Positions 11,449 to 20,001 of a stretch of 62,575 bases of DNA are shown here, piece after piece. How positions within the stretch are numbered: position 1 is the first letter of the stretch; every line of letters starts with the position of its first letter. This DNA comes from Myxococcota bacterium (GTDB lineage Bacteria; Myxococcota_A; UBA796; UBA9615; JAKLKC01): contig JAKLKC010000041.1 in the NCBI GenBank assembly GCA_023150875.1, positions 1 to 62,575 on the forward strand, read 5' to 3'. Under the pieces are notes generated by a model that worked only from the letters and a program-made list of their open reading frames with translations, did not search any database and was not told the DNA's origin. The translations under genes and the position numbers were made by a program.

Positions 11449-12504
11449 ATGCGCTGGCGCCGGCTCGGGCTGACGGCGACGGTGCAGTGCGCTGGGTGAG
11501 CGTCGAAGATGCCCCCGGCGGCGCTGGGGGCCGCGCTCCACGCACTGCCCCGGAGCACCCATCCGGACCTCCTGGTCGGCTTCGAAGGGGCCGACGACGC
11601 CGGCGTGTTCCGCCTGACGCCGGACCTCGCCCTGGTCCAGACGGTGGACTTCTTCACGCCCGTCGTGGACGACCCCTTCGACTACGGGAGGATCGCCGCC
11701 GCCAACGCCCTGAGCGACGTGTACGCCATGGGGGGGATCCCCCTGACCTGCCTCAACGTCGTGTGCTTCCCGGCGGACAAGCTCCCCGGCGAGGTGTTGG
11801 CCCAGATCCTGTCCGGCGGGCACGAGGTCGCCCACCAGGCGGGGGCCGTGGTCTGCGGCGGCCACACCGTCACCGACGTCGAGCTCAAGTACGGCATGGC
11901 GGTGACGGGACGGGTCCACCCCGACCGGATCTACACCAACGCCGGGGCCCGCTCCGGGGACGTGCTGGTGCTGACCAAGCCCCTGGGGACAGGGATCCTC
12001 ACCACCGCCATCAAGAAGAGGAAGGCGGGGGAGGACCTGATCCGCCTCGTCACGTCCACCATGGCGACCCTCAACCGGGATGCATCGGAGGCGATGACCG
12101 CGCTCTGGCCCCGGACGCGGGCGGCGACCGACGTCACGGGCTTCGGCCTCCTGGGCCACGCCATGCAGCTCGCCCGCGCCTCGGGGGTCGCCCTGGAGCT
12201 CCACGCCTCGGCCCTTCCCATCCTCCCGGAGGCCGAGTCCCTGGCGGGCTGGGGCATGCTCACCCGGGGCGAGAAGGTGAACTGGGAGTACGTCGGGCCC
12301 ACTACCGAGGTCGACCCCGGCCTCCCGGCGCCGCGGCGCTCCCTCCTGCTGGACCCCCAGACCTCCGGCGGGCTGCTGATCGCCGTGGACCCCAGCGCCG
12401 TCGATGCGCTGCTCGCCGGCCTCCAGGAGCGGGGCACCCTCGCCGCCGCCGTCGTCGGTCGGGTCGAGGACGGAGAGCCGGGCCGAATCCACGTCCGCTC
12501 CTGA
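11449..12504 (+). CDS. selD: Selenide, water dikinase with selenocysteine at position 17
   Basis: Selenophosphate synthetase (351 residues), making the selenium donor for selenocysteine and selenouridine from selenide and ATP. Reading from the ATG at 11449, with GGAGG immediately upstream (11441-11445), gives LGLTATVQCAG, then an in-frame TGA (11497-11499), then ASKMPPAAL. Numbering matches E. coli SelD: LT at 8-9, AG at 15-16, Cys17 replaced by UGA, Lys20 and Pro23. A hairpin follows the TGA. Downstream motifs are intact: DDAGVF, QTVDFFTP, NALSDVYAMGG, GGHTVTD and ATDVTGFGLLGHA. Starting instead at the ATG at 11509 would drop the catalytic residue. It converges on the hydrolase-like gene with a 9-base gap. 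Confidence 0.93.
11511..11531 (+). promoter_or_regulatory. Bacterial SECIS-like hairpin in selD
   Basis: A perfect 6-bp stem, GCCCCC (11511-11516) with GGGGGC (11526-11531), closes a 9-base loop GGCGGCGCT. The loop begins 18 bases after the TGA and opens with two Gs. Bacterial SECIS elements are described with an apical loop about 16-37 bases after UGA and a G among its first two bases. Confidence 0.75.
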
Positions 12505-12513
12505 CTCTCCTTT

Positions 12514-13407
12514 TCAACCTCCGCCGATGGGGGCCTCCGCCATGCGCCGCGCCTTCCGGTCCGCCGGGTAGTCGGTGTGGAATGCCTGCTCCAGCAGGCC
12601 CAGCAGCCAGCGGTTCCGGTTGGAGAACCCGGCTGGGGAGAGGCGCAGGTTGTCCTCGGGACGCCAGTTGTACCACTGCTGGTTCGGCTGGTTGTCGTTC
12701 AGCCTCGCCCACCCCGCCTTCCCATTCAGGGCGCCGTTGACCAGCTCCAGTCCCCCCTCGGAGTCGTTGGGCTGGATCCGGTAGTAGGGGCAGGGCAGCG
12801 CGTCGACGTTGTAGAAGGGGTCCCGCGCCTCCCACCATGCGTCGTCGTCCAGGCTCGGCGCGGCGAGGCCCCGGGCCCGGAGCCGCGCCGCCAGGCTCTT
12901 GCGGTCCGTGGGTCCGTCCACGTCGACCAGGAAGTGGACCATGCTCCCCCACTCGGGGTCGCGGGCGATCCCCGCGATCGCCCCCGCCGCCCCGGCGCCG
13001 AAGGCGACGACCCCGACGAGGCTCCCCCCCTCCGCCGCGCGCCGCACCGCCGCCCCCAGGGCCGCCGCCGTCGCCGGCCCCAGCACGTCGTCTTCCCCCG
13101 GGGAGGCGCCGACGCCGGGCGGATCGAAGTGCACGACGCGCCAGCCCCGGCCCACGAGCTCGGCGACCCCGACCACCATCCGGAACCCGTCGAAGACCCG
13201 GCTCGGACACGCGGCATCGGCCACGAGCACCACCGCCTTGCCGCTCCCCCGGGCCGGCTCGTGCAGGTGCCCCACCGCCGTCCCTACGGCGAGGGCATCC
13301 CGCCACTCGCGCTCCGTCCCGCCCCGGCCGAGGAGGGCTCCCACCCGGGCCCGGATGGCTCGGGGCGGCAGGGCGAGGGCCGCGTCGACGCGGGCGATGA
13401 CGTCCAT
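12514..13407 (-). CDS. Alpha/beta-hydrolase-fold protein with altered nucleophile elbow
   Basis: A 297-residue protein with the start of an alpha/beta-hydrolase fold: AVVLVADAACPSRVFDGFR, then HFDPPGVGASPG (the oxyanion-turn strand) and LVGVVAFGAGAAGAI. The last should carry the G-x-S-x-G nucleophile elbow, but no Ser, Cys or Asp is present there. The C-terminal third (WWEARDPFYNVDALPCPYYR, NQPNQQWYNWRPEDN) does not look like the family. It may be a non-catalytic or divergent member. The start at 13407 is the only ATG near the conserved region; no clear ribosome site is seen. It is convergent with selD and divergent from uvrA. Confidence 0.65.
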   Translation of the reverse strand: MDVIARVDAALALPPRAIRARVGALLGRGGTEREWRDALAVGTAVGHLHEPARGSGKAVVLVADAACPSRVFDGFRMVVGVAELVGRGWRVVHFDPPGVGASPGEDDVLGPATAAALGAAVRRAAEGGSLVGVVAFGAGAAGAIAGIARDPEWGSMVHFLVDVDGPTDRKSLAARLRARGLAAPSLDDDAWWEARDPFYNVDALPCPYYRIQPNDSEGGLELVNGALNGKAGWARLNDNQPNQQWYNWRPEDNLRLSPAGFSNRNRWLLGLLEQAFHTDYPADRKARRMAEAPIGGG

Positions 13408-13551
13408 GAGGCCGGGCAAGGGGATCTCCAGGGCCGGGGCGTCCGGGAGGGCGCCGCGGTCAGCGCTCCTTCTAACCCGGAGGGGCGGAAGGGTCAACCG
13501 CGTCCCGGGGAGACGGGTCCGGCCGGCGTTCGTCCTTCGTGCTGTATGGCA

Positions 13552-13581
13552 TTGCCCGAGGCGCGCCGGGGCCCCTAAGAT
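13552..13581 (+). promoter_or_regulatory. Predicted uvrA promoter
   Basis: TTGCCC (13552-13557), 18 bases, TAAGAT (13576-13581). The leader would be about 100 bases. No LexA-type box was recognised next to it. Confidence 0.55.
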
Positions 13582-13686
13582 GCCCCGGCCTCTCCCCTCC
13601 CCTACACGTCCGGGCCTCCCGGGCGGTCGGGGGGCGGACCCTCGCCGCCACACCCCGCCGGGGCCCACCGCCCCCGAGCCGCCTCC

Positions 13687-16600
13687 ATGGAACCCGAGAG
13701 CATCGTCGTCAAGGGCGCCCGCGAGCACAACCTCAAGGACGTCTTCATCGAGATCCCGAAGAAGAGCCTCGTCGTCTTCACGGGGGTGAGCGGCTCGGGC
13801 AAGTCCTCGATGGCCTTCGACACCCTCTACGCCGAGGGCCAGAGGCGGTACGTCGAGTCCCTCTCCGCCTACGCCCGCCAGTTCCTCGGCCAGATGGAGA
13901 AGCCCAAGTACGACTGGATCCGCGGCCTCTCCCCGACGATCTCCATCGAGCAGAAGGCGGCCAGCCGCAACCCCCGCTCGACGGTGGGCACCATCACCGA
14001 GATCGCCGACTACCTCCGGGTCCTGTTCGCCCGGGTGGGGGCCCAGCACTGTCACCTCTGCGCCCAGCCCGTCGGGCGGCAGACGGCGCAGCAGGTCACC
14101 GACGAGCTGATGCGCCTGCCCCAGGGCACCCGCTTCATGCTGCTGTCGCCGCTGATCGTCGAGCGCAAGGGCGAGCACCGGGACGTCATGGCCGAGGCGC
14201 TGCGCCAGGGCTTCACCCGGGCCCGCATCGACGGCGCGATGACCTCGCTGGAGGAGCCGCCTGCCCTCGACAAGAAGCGCAAGCACACGGTCGAGATCGT
14301 CGTCGACCGCCTGGCGATGAAGCCCGACCTCCGTCCCCGCCTGTCGGAGTCGGTGGAGACCGCCCTCAAGGCCGGCGGCGGCGTGCTGGTCCTCCACGTG
14401 CCCGGCGAGGACGACCGGATCTTCAGCGAGCACCTCGCCTGCCATCGCTGCGGCGTGTCCTTCCCCGACCTGGCCCCCCAGCTCTTCAGCTTCAACAACC
14501 CCCTCGGCATGTGCGTGGAGTGCAACGGGCTGGGGCGACGGTCGGAGTTCGACGACGCGCTGATCGTGCCCGACGGCTCCCTGACGCTGCACCAGGGGGC
14601 GATCGTGCCCTGGGCCGGTCCCCTCCAGCGCCGCTCCGGCTGGTCCTACCGGCTGATCTCCCAGGCCGCCCGCGCCTTCGGGATCAGCATGGACGCGCCG
14701 TGGGACGACCTGCCCGGGGAGGCCCGGGAGGTGATGCTCCACGGCAGCGGCGGCCGGGAGTTCGAGGTGAAGTGGCAGGGCCGGCGCAGCGCGGGCACCC
14801 TGCGGACGCGCCTGGAGGGGGTGGTACCCGCCTTGGAGCGCCGCTTCAAGGAGACCCACTCCGAGGACATGCGTCGCTGGTACTCAGGCTTCATGCGCGA
14901 CGTCCCCTGCCGGGCCTGCCGCGGCGGACGGCTCCGCCCCGAGGCGGCGGCGGTCCGGGTCGGCCCCCACACCGTCACCGACCTGTCCCGCATGACCATC
15001 GCCGAGGCCCACCGGTCCATCCACGCCCTGGGGCTGGAGGGCAACCGCGCCACCATCGCCGCGGAGCTGGTGAAGGAGATCGGCAACCGCCTCTCCTTCC
15101 TGCTGGACGTGGGCCTGGACTACCTCACCCTGGACCGCCTGGGCCCGACCCTTTCGGGGGGCGAGAGCCAGCGGATCCGCCTGGCCAGCCAGGTCGGCTC
15201 CGAGCTGACCGGCGTCCTCTACATCCTCGACGAGCCCTCCATCGGCCTCCACCAGCGGGACAACCGGCGGCTGATCGCCACGCTGAAGCACCTGCGGGAC
15301 GTGGGGAACTCGGTCCTTGTGGTGGAGCACGACCAGGAGACCATCGAGGAGGCGGACCACGTCGTGGACTTCGGACCGGGCGCCGGCCGCCTGGGGGGCG
15401 AGGTGGTGTTCTCGGGGCCCCCGTCGGCGATCGGGGCTTGCGAGGCGTCCCTGACGGGGGCCTACCTGTCCGGGCGCCGGCGGATCGAGCTGCCCGCCGA
15501 GAGGCGGCGGCCCGGGGAGCGGTGGCTCAGGGTGGAGGGGGCCCGGGAGAACAACCTGCGGAACGTGGACGTCCCCATCCCCATCGGCTGCCTGGTGGCC
15601 ATCACCGGAGTGTCGGGGGCGGGCAAGTCCTCGCTGATCAATCGGATCCTGTCCCCTGCCCTCGCCAACCACTTCCATGGCGCCGGGCGATCCGTCGGCC
15701 TGCACGACCGGATCGCCGGCCTCCAGCACCTCGATAAAGTCATCGACATCGACCAGTCGCCCATCGGGCGGACGCCCCGCAGCAACCCGGCGACCTACAC
15801 CAAGGTCTTCGACGACATCCGCGAGGTCTTCGCCTCCACCAAGGAGGCCCAGGTCCGGGGCTACTCCGCGGGGCGCTTCTCGTTCAATGTGAAGGGGGGG
15901 CGGTGCGAGACCTGCAAGGGGGACGGATACCGCACCGTCGAGATGCACTTCCTCGCCGACGTCCTCGTGCCCTGCGAGGTGTGCCGGGGCCGGCGGTTCA
16001 ACGACGCCACCCTCCAGGTCACCTACCAGGGCCGGACCATCGCCGAGGTCCTGGACGCCAGCATCACCGACGCCCGCGAGCTCTTCCGGAACCACCGCCG
16101 GATCTCCCGGATCCTGGAGACCCTGGAGGAGGTGGGCCTGGGCTACCTCCAACTGGGGCAGCCCTCCACCACCCTGTCCGGCGGCGAGGCCCAGCGGATC
16201 AAGCTTTCCCGGGAGCTGGCCAAGATCGCCACCGGCGACACCCTCTACCTCCTGGACGAGCCCACCACCGGCCTTCACTTCGAGGACGTCCGCAAGCTGA
16301 TCGACGTGCTGGGGCGGCTGGTGGCGGCCGGGAACACGGTGGTGGTCATCGAGCACAACCTCGACGTGGTGAAGACCGCGGACTGGGTCGTGGACCTCGG
16401 CCCCGAGGGGGGCGACCGGGGTGGGCAGGTCATCGCGTGCGGGACTCCCGAGGAAGTGGCGACGACTCCGTCCTCCCACACCGGCCGCTACCTCAAGGAG
16501 ATCCTCCACCGGAGCCCGGCGATCCCCGTGGCGACCCGGCCGGTGGAAGGGGGCGGGTCGCCCCGGCGCGCCCGGGTCGGACCTCGACAGCGCCCCGGAC

Positions 16601-16734
16601 TTATGCCTCCGGACGATGGTGACGGCGAGAGCGACGGCGACGACGCCAGGCGGGTGGAGATGGGGGAGGCGCCGCCCTCCGGCGGCGCGCGGGACCACGC
16701 CACGGAGGGAGCGGGACGGGCCGTCGCTGGCTGA
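13687..16734 (+). CDS. uvrA: Excinuclease ABC subunit A
   Basis: UvrA, the damage-recognition ATPase of nucleotide excision repair, which dimerises and loads UvrB. At 1015 residues it is about 70 longer than usual. Walker A motifs are GVSGSGKSS (33-41) and GVSGAGKSS (641-649). ABC signatures are LSGGES (489 on) and LSGGEAQRIKLS (830 on). Zinc-binding cysteine pairs lie in LACHRCG/MCVECNG and in CETCKGDG/PCEVCRGRRF. The N-terminal LSPTISIEQKAASRNPRSTV is the UvrA hallmark. The extra C-terminal 65 residues after YLKEILHR are acidic and disordered-looking. It is a single gene with its own promoter; uvrB and uvrC are not in the window. Confidence 0.97.
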   Translation: MEPESIVVKGAREHNLKDVFIEIPKKSLVVFTGVSGSGKSSMAFDTLYAEGQRRYVESLSAYARQFLGQMEKPKYDWIRGLSPTISIEQKAASRNPRSTVGTITEIADYLRVLFARVGAQHCHLCAQPVGRQTAQQVTDELMRLPQGTRFMLLSPLIVERKGEHRDVMAEALRQGFTRARIDGAMTSLEEPPALDKKRKHTVEIVVDRLAMKPDLRPRLSESVETALKAGGGVLVLHVPGEDDRIFSEHLACHRCGVSFPDLAPQLFSFNNPLGMCVECNGLGRRSEFDDALIVPDGSLTLHQGAIVPWAGPLQRRSGWSYRLISQAARAFGISMDAPWDDLPGEAREVMLHGSGGREFEVKWQGRRSAGTLRTRLEGVVPALERRFKETHSEDMRRWYSGFMRDVPCRACRGGRLRPEAAAVRVGPHTVTDLSRMTIAEAHRSIHALGLEGNRATIAAELVKEIGNRLSFLLDVGLDYLTLDRLGPTLSGGESQRIRLASQVGSELTGVLYILDEPSIGLHQRDNRRLIATLKHLRDVGNSVLVVEHDQETIEEADHVVDFGPGAGRLGGEVVFSGPPSAIGACEASLTGAYLSGRRRIELPAERRRPGERWLRVEGARENNLRNVDVPIPIGCLVAITGVSGAGKSSLINRILSPALANHFHGAGRSVGLHDRIAGLQHLDKVIDIDQSPIGRTPRSNPATYTKVFDDIREVFASTKEAQVRGYSAGRFSFNVKGGRCETCKGDGYRTVEMHFLADVLVPCEVCRGRRFNDATLQVTYQGRTIAEVLDASITDARELFRNHRRISRILETLEEVGLGYLQLGQPSTTLSGGEAQRIKLSRELAKIATGDTLYLLDEPTTGLHFEDVRKLIDVLGRLVAAGNTVVVIEHNLDVVKTADWVVDLGPEGGDRGGQVIACGTPEEVATTPSSHTGRYLKEILHRSPAIPVATRPVEGGGSPRRARVGPRQRPGLMPPDDGDGESDGDDARRVEMGEAPPSGGARDHATEGAGRAVAG

Positions 16735-16769
16735 TCGCCTGGACTTCGCCGACCCACCGCACGCCGGCG

Positions 16770-16798
16770 TTGCTGCACGGGCTCGCAGCCGCTAGGAT
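16770..16798 (+). promoter_or_regulatory. Predicted promoter of the MopE-repeat gene
   Basis: TTGCTG (16770-16775), 17 bases, TAGGAT (16793-16798), ending 29 bases before the ATG at 16828. Confidence 0.55.
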
Positions 16799-16827
16799 CG
16801 GCGCGCCCCAACCTGGAGCGTGCGCCG

Positions 16828-18966
16828 ATGTCCTTCCTTCCCAGCCGCGCGGCCGTCGCCTCCGGCCTCATGTCCGCCTCCCTCCTCGCGGCGGGCCCGA
16901 CGCTGGCCCGCACCGGAGGGCCGGACTCCTTCGGATATCGCTTCGCGGACAGCGCCGAGGTGGACGGTCCCGCCTACTCGTGGACCGATATCTCCGCCAC
17001 GGGGACGGCGCTCGCCCTCGCCAACGACGGCTCGGTGCGGGTGACGCTGCCGTTCGAGTTCTCGCTGTACGACCGCGCCGTGAGCGAGATCGGCGTGAGC
17101 GCCAACGGCGTGCTCCACCTCGACAACGGCAGCGCGGTCGGCGCCAACCAGCCCCTCCCCGCGACGACCTTCGGGAGCGGGATCTCCGGCTACGCCATCG
17201 CGGGCTGGTGGGACGACTGGAACCCGGCCCACACCAGCAGCGGGGACGTCTACTGGGAGGTCCTCGACTCCGGGAACCTCCGCCGGGCAGTCTTCCAGTG
17301 GAACCGGATCCGCCACGGCGCCACGAACACAACCGTGAGCTTCCAGATCGTCATCGAGGAGCTCACGGACCGGATCCTCTTCCAGTACGCGGACGTGGGG
17401 ACCGGGGGTACCTCCAGCGGCGGGCTCTCCGGCACCGTCGGGATCCAGTGGAGCAACGCCGCCGACGCGGTCCTCCAGTACTCCTACAACTCCACTTCCC
17501 TCACCAACGGCCTGGCCATCCAGTTCCAGGCCTGCGAGGGCGTCGACGCGGACCTCGACGGATACACCGACTGCGAGGCCGACTGCGATGACGCAGATCC
17601 GATGGTGAACCCCGGCCAGCCGGCGACCTGCGGCGACGGGTTCGACACGGACTGCGACGGGATCCTGGAGGAGACCGACGGCGACGGCGACGGCGTCGCC
17701 GAGTGCGACGGCGACTGCGCAGACCGGGACACGACGGTCTTCCCGGGGGCTCCCGAGCTGTGCGACGGCCTGGACAACGACTGCGACGAGCAGGTCGACG
17801 AGGGCGACGACGCCGACGGCGACGGCTTCAGCGCCTGCCAGGGGGACTGCGACGACCTGGACCCCTCCCGCTTTCCCACCCAGCTCGAGTCCTGCGACCT
17901 CGTGGACAACGACTGCGACGGTACCATCGACGACGGCTGGGACACCGACGGCGACCACTACACGGCGTGCGGCGGGGACTGCGACGACACCGATCCGTCG
18001 GTGAACCCCTCGGCCATCGAGCTGTGTGACTTCCAGGACAACGACTGCGACGGCATGCCGGCGGACTTCGAGTACGACCAGGACGGGGACGGCCACATCG
18101 GATGCGACGACGGCGTGAACGACGCCGACTGCGACGACGAGGACCCCGACGTCTACCCCGGGGCCGAGGACGTCTGCGGAGACGGCATCGACAGCGACTG
18201 CGCCGACGACCTGAGCCTGGAGACCGACAACGACGGAGACGGGTTCTCCGAGTGCACCGATCCCATGGACTGCGCCGACAACGACCCCGATCGCTACCCC
18301 GGAGCCGCGGAGATCTGCGACGGCAAGGACAACGACTGCAACTCCGCGACCGACGAGGACGGCGACGTCGACGGCGACGGGTTCCCCCTCTGCGATGGCA
18401 CCGAGCCTGGGGACTGCGACGACTACGACACCGGGACCTACCCCGGCGCCGCCGAGGTCTGCGACGGCCAGGACAACGACTGCAACGGGCAGGTGGACGA
18501 CGGGATCGACCAGGACGGGGACGGCTACACCGCCTGCAACGGCCTCGACTGCGACGACACCGACGACGGCGTCTACCCGGGGGCCGTGGACAACCCCTAC
18601 GACAACATCGACCAGGACTGCAACGGCTCCGACGTCAACGACCTCGACGGCGACGGCTACCCGGGACCGACCCTCATCGGCGCCGACTGCCAGGACCAGA
18701 ACGCCGATGTGAACCCTGGCATGCCCGAGGTCTGTGACGATGGGATGGACAACGACTGCGACTACCTCGCCGACGTCGGCGACCCCGACTGCCAAGGTGT
18801 GGACGAAGGCGAGGAAGGTGGCTGCGGGAACTGCTCGGGGAGTGTCGGCGGGATCGCCGAGGTCCGCGGCCCCGGCGCGGGGGCGGCCCTCCTGATGCTG
18901 GCCGCGGGACTGCGGCGCCGCCGCTCGGGAACCACTCCGCGCGCCGGGGTGTCCCTGGACGGCTGA
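16828..18966 (+). CDS. Secreted MopE-type Cys/Asp repeat protein with C-terminal anchor
   Basis: A 712-residue exported protein with an N-terminal signal (residues 1-27). A beta-rich domain (about 35-230) includes GVSANGVLHLDNGS and VSFQIVIEELTDRILFQYADVG. It is followed by about ten repeats of the form DGD(G)...C..DCDD.DP...PG..E.CDG.DNDCDG, the putative metal-binding MopE motif, which likely binds Ca or Cu. The tail has GCGNCSGS, a hydrophobic stretch and RRRR, resembling the MYXO-CTERM surface anchor. The protein is probably displayed on the cell surface. Such repeat proteins are abundant in myxobacteria and relatives; the ligand is unknown. Confidence 0.88.
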   Translation: MSFLPSRAAVASGLMSASLLAAGPTLARTGGPDSFGYRFADSAEVDGPAYSWTDISATGTALALANDGSVRVTLPFEFSLYDRAVSEIGVSANGVLHLDNGSAVGANQPLPATTFGSGISGYAIAGWWDDWNPAHTSSGDVYWEVLDSGNLRRAVFQWNRIRHGATNTTVSFQIVIEELTDRILFQYADVGTGGTSSGGLSGTVGIQWSNAADAVLQYSYNSTSLTNGLAIQFQACEGVDADLDGYTDCEADCDDADPMVNPGQPATCGDGFDTDCDGILEETDGDGDGVAECDGDCADRDTTVFPGAPELCDGLDNDCDEQVDEGDDADGDGFSACQGDCDDLDPSRFPTQLESCDLVDNDCDGTIDDGWDTDGDHYTACGGDCDDTDPSVNPSAIELCDFQDNDCDGMPADFEYDQDGDGHIGCDDGVNDADCDDEDPDVYPGAEDVCGDGIDSDCADDLSLETDNDGDGFSECTDPMDCADNDPDRYPGAAEICDGKDNDCNSATDEDGDVDGDGFPLCDGTEPGDCDDYDTGTYPGAAEVCDGQDNDCNGQVDDGIDQDGDGYTACNGLDCDDTDDGVYPGAVDNPYDNIDQDCNGSDVNDLDGDGYPGPTLIGADCQDQNADVNPGMPEVCDDGMDNDCDYLADVGDPDCQGVDEGEEGGCGNCSGSVGGIAEVRGPGAGAALLMLAAGLRRRRSGTTPRAGVSLDG

Positions 18967-19020
18967 TCCGCCTCCCTCCGCGACCCCGCGGGTCCCGAGG
19001 CGGGTCTTCTCGGAGCCTCG

Positions 19021-19989
19021 ATGACCCCTCCCTACACTTCTCCCTCTCCCCGGATCCGCACCGGCCTCCGCGCAGACCGGTCCCACCGGGGGCCGCTCCT
19101 CGCCCTCCTCCTGCTCCCCGCCTGCATGGCCGCGCGCCCGGCGGGAGAGCCGCCGGAGCCCCACTCGGAAGCTCCGGCTTCGGCCCCCGTGGGCACCGGC
19201 GAGGAGGCCACCGGCGCCACCGGTGAGACTGGGGGAGATCGGACCGCCGCGCCCGGCGCGGAGGAGGCGGGAGCGGTCCCCGCGGCCACGGACCGGAAGC
19301 TGATCCGCACGGGGGCGGTCTCGCTGACCGTGGGGACGTGGGATCCCTTCTCGGAGGCCCTGGCCGAGCAGGTCCGTACCCTCGGGGGCTTCATCGGCGA
19401 CTCCGACACCCGCCGCTCCGAGCGGGAGGTGGTGTCCTCCCGGGTGACCGTGCGGGTGCCCGCGGAGCGGTTCGAGGCGCTGGTGGCCTGGGTCCAGCGC
19501 CAGGGGGTGGCCACGTCCGTCCAGATCGACGTCCAGGACGTGACGGACCAGTGGACGGACGTCGAGGCCCGCCTCGCCAACGCCCGTCGCCTGGAGTCGC
19601 GGATCCTGGAACTGTTGGCCTCCCGCGCCGCCAGCCTCAAGGACGTCATCGAGGTGGAGCGGGAGCTGGCCCGGGTGAGGGAGACCATCGAGCAGATGGA
19701 GGGTCGGCGACGCCTCCTCCGCGACCAGATCGGGCTCTCGACCCTGGTGCTGGACGTCACCGTCACCGAGCGGTGGACGCCGCCCGTGGACCCCTCCGTG
19801 GCCCAGCGGGCCAAGGGCGCATTCCTCGCGTCGGTGCAGGCCCTCGGGGGACTGGGTAGGGGGCTGGTGGTGCTGGGGGCGGGCGCCCTTCCTTGGGTCG
19901 CCGTGCTGGGGGGGCTGGGGTGGCTCTTCGTCCGCGGCGTCGGGCGCGCGCTCCGCGGCCCCGGGAGGCGGCGGGGGGATCCGGGCTGA
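19021..19989 (+). CDS. DUF4349 lipoprotein
   Basis: A 322-residue envelope protein. The signal ends LLALLLLPAC, giving lipidated Cys35. A Glu/Ala/Gly-rich linker precedes the DUF4349 core (about 95-270): RKLIRTGAVSLTVGT, GGFIGDSDTRRSE, VTVRVPAERFEALV, a helical coiled-coil-like segment around IEVERELARVRETIEQMEG, and STLVLDVTVTERW. A transmembrane helix lies near residues 285-310, followed by a basic tail. The family function is not established. A GGAG element lies 8 bases before the ATG. It is convergent with the S41 protease gene, with a 12-base gap. Confidence 0.85.
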   Translation: MTPPYTSPSPRIRTGLRADRSHRGPLLALLLLPACMAARPAGEPPEPHSEAPASAPVGTGEEATGATGETGGDRTAAPGAEEAGAVPAATDRKLIRTGAVSLTVGTWDPFSEALAEQVRTLGGFIGDSDTRRSEREVVSSRVTVRVPAERFEALVAWVQRQGVATSVQIDVQDVTDQWTDVEARLANARRLESRILELLASRAASLKDVIEVERELARVRETIEQMEGRRRLLRDQIGLSTLVLDVTVTERWTPPVDPSVAQRAKGAFLASVQALGGLGRGLVVLGAGALPWVAVLGGLGWLFVRGVGRALRGPGRRRGDPG

Positions 19990-20001
19990 TCGCGCCCCTC
20001 C

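Noticed and set aside
11509-12504. selD starting at ATG 11509
   Set aside because: It removes the catalytic position and Lys20, and the ribosome site and promoter fit the ATG at 11449.
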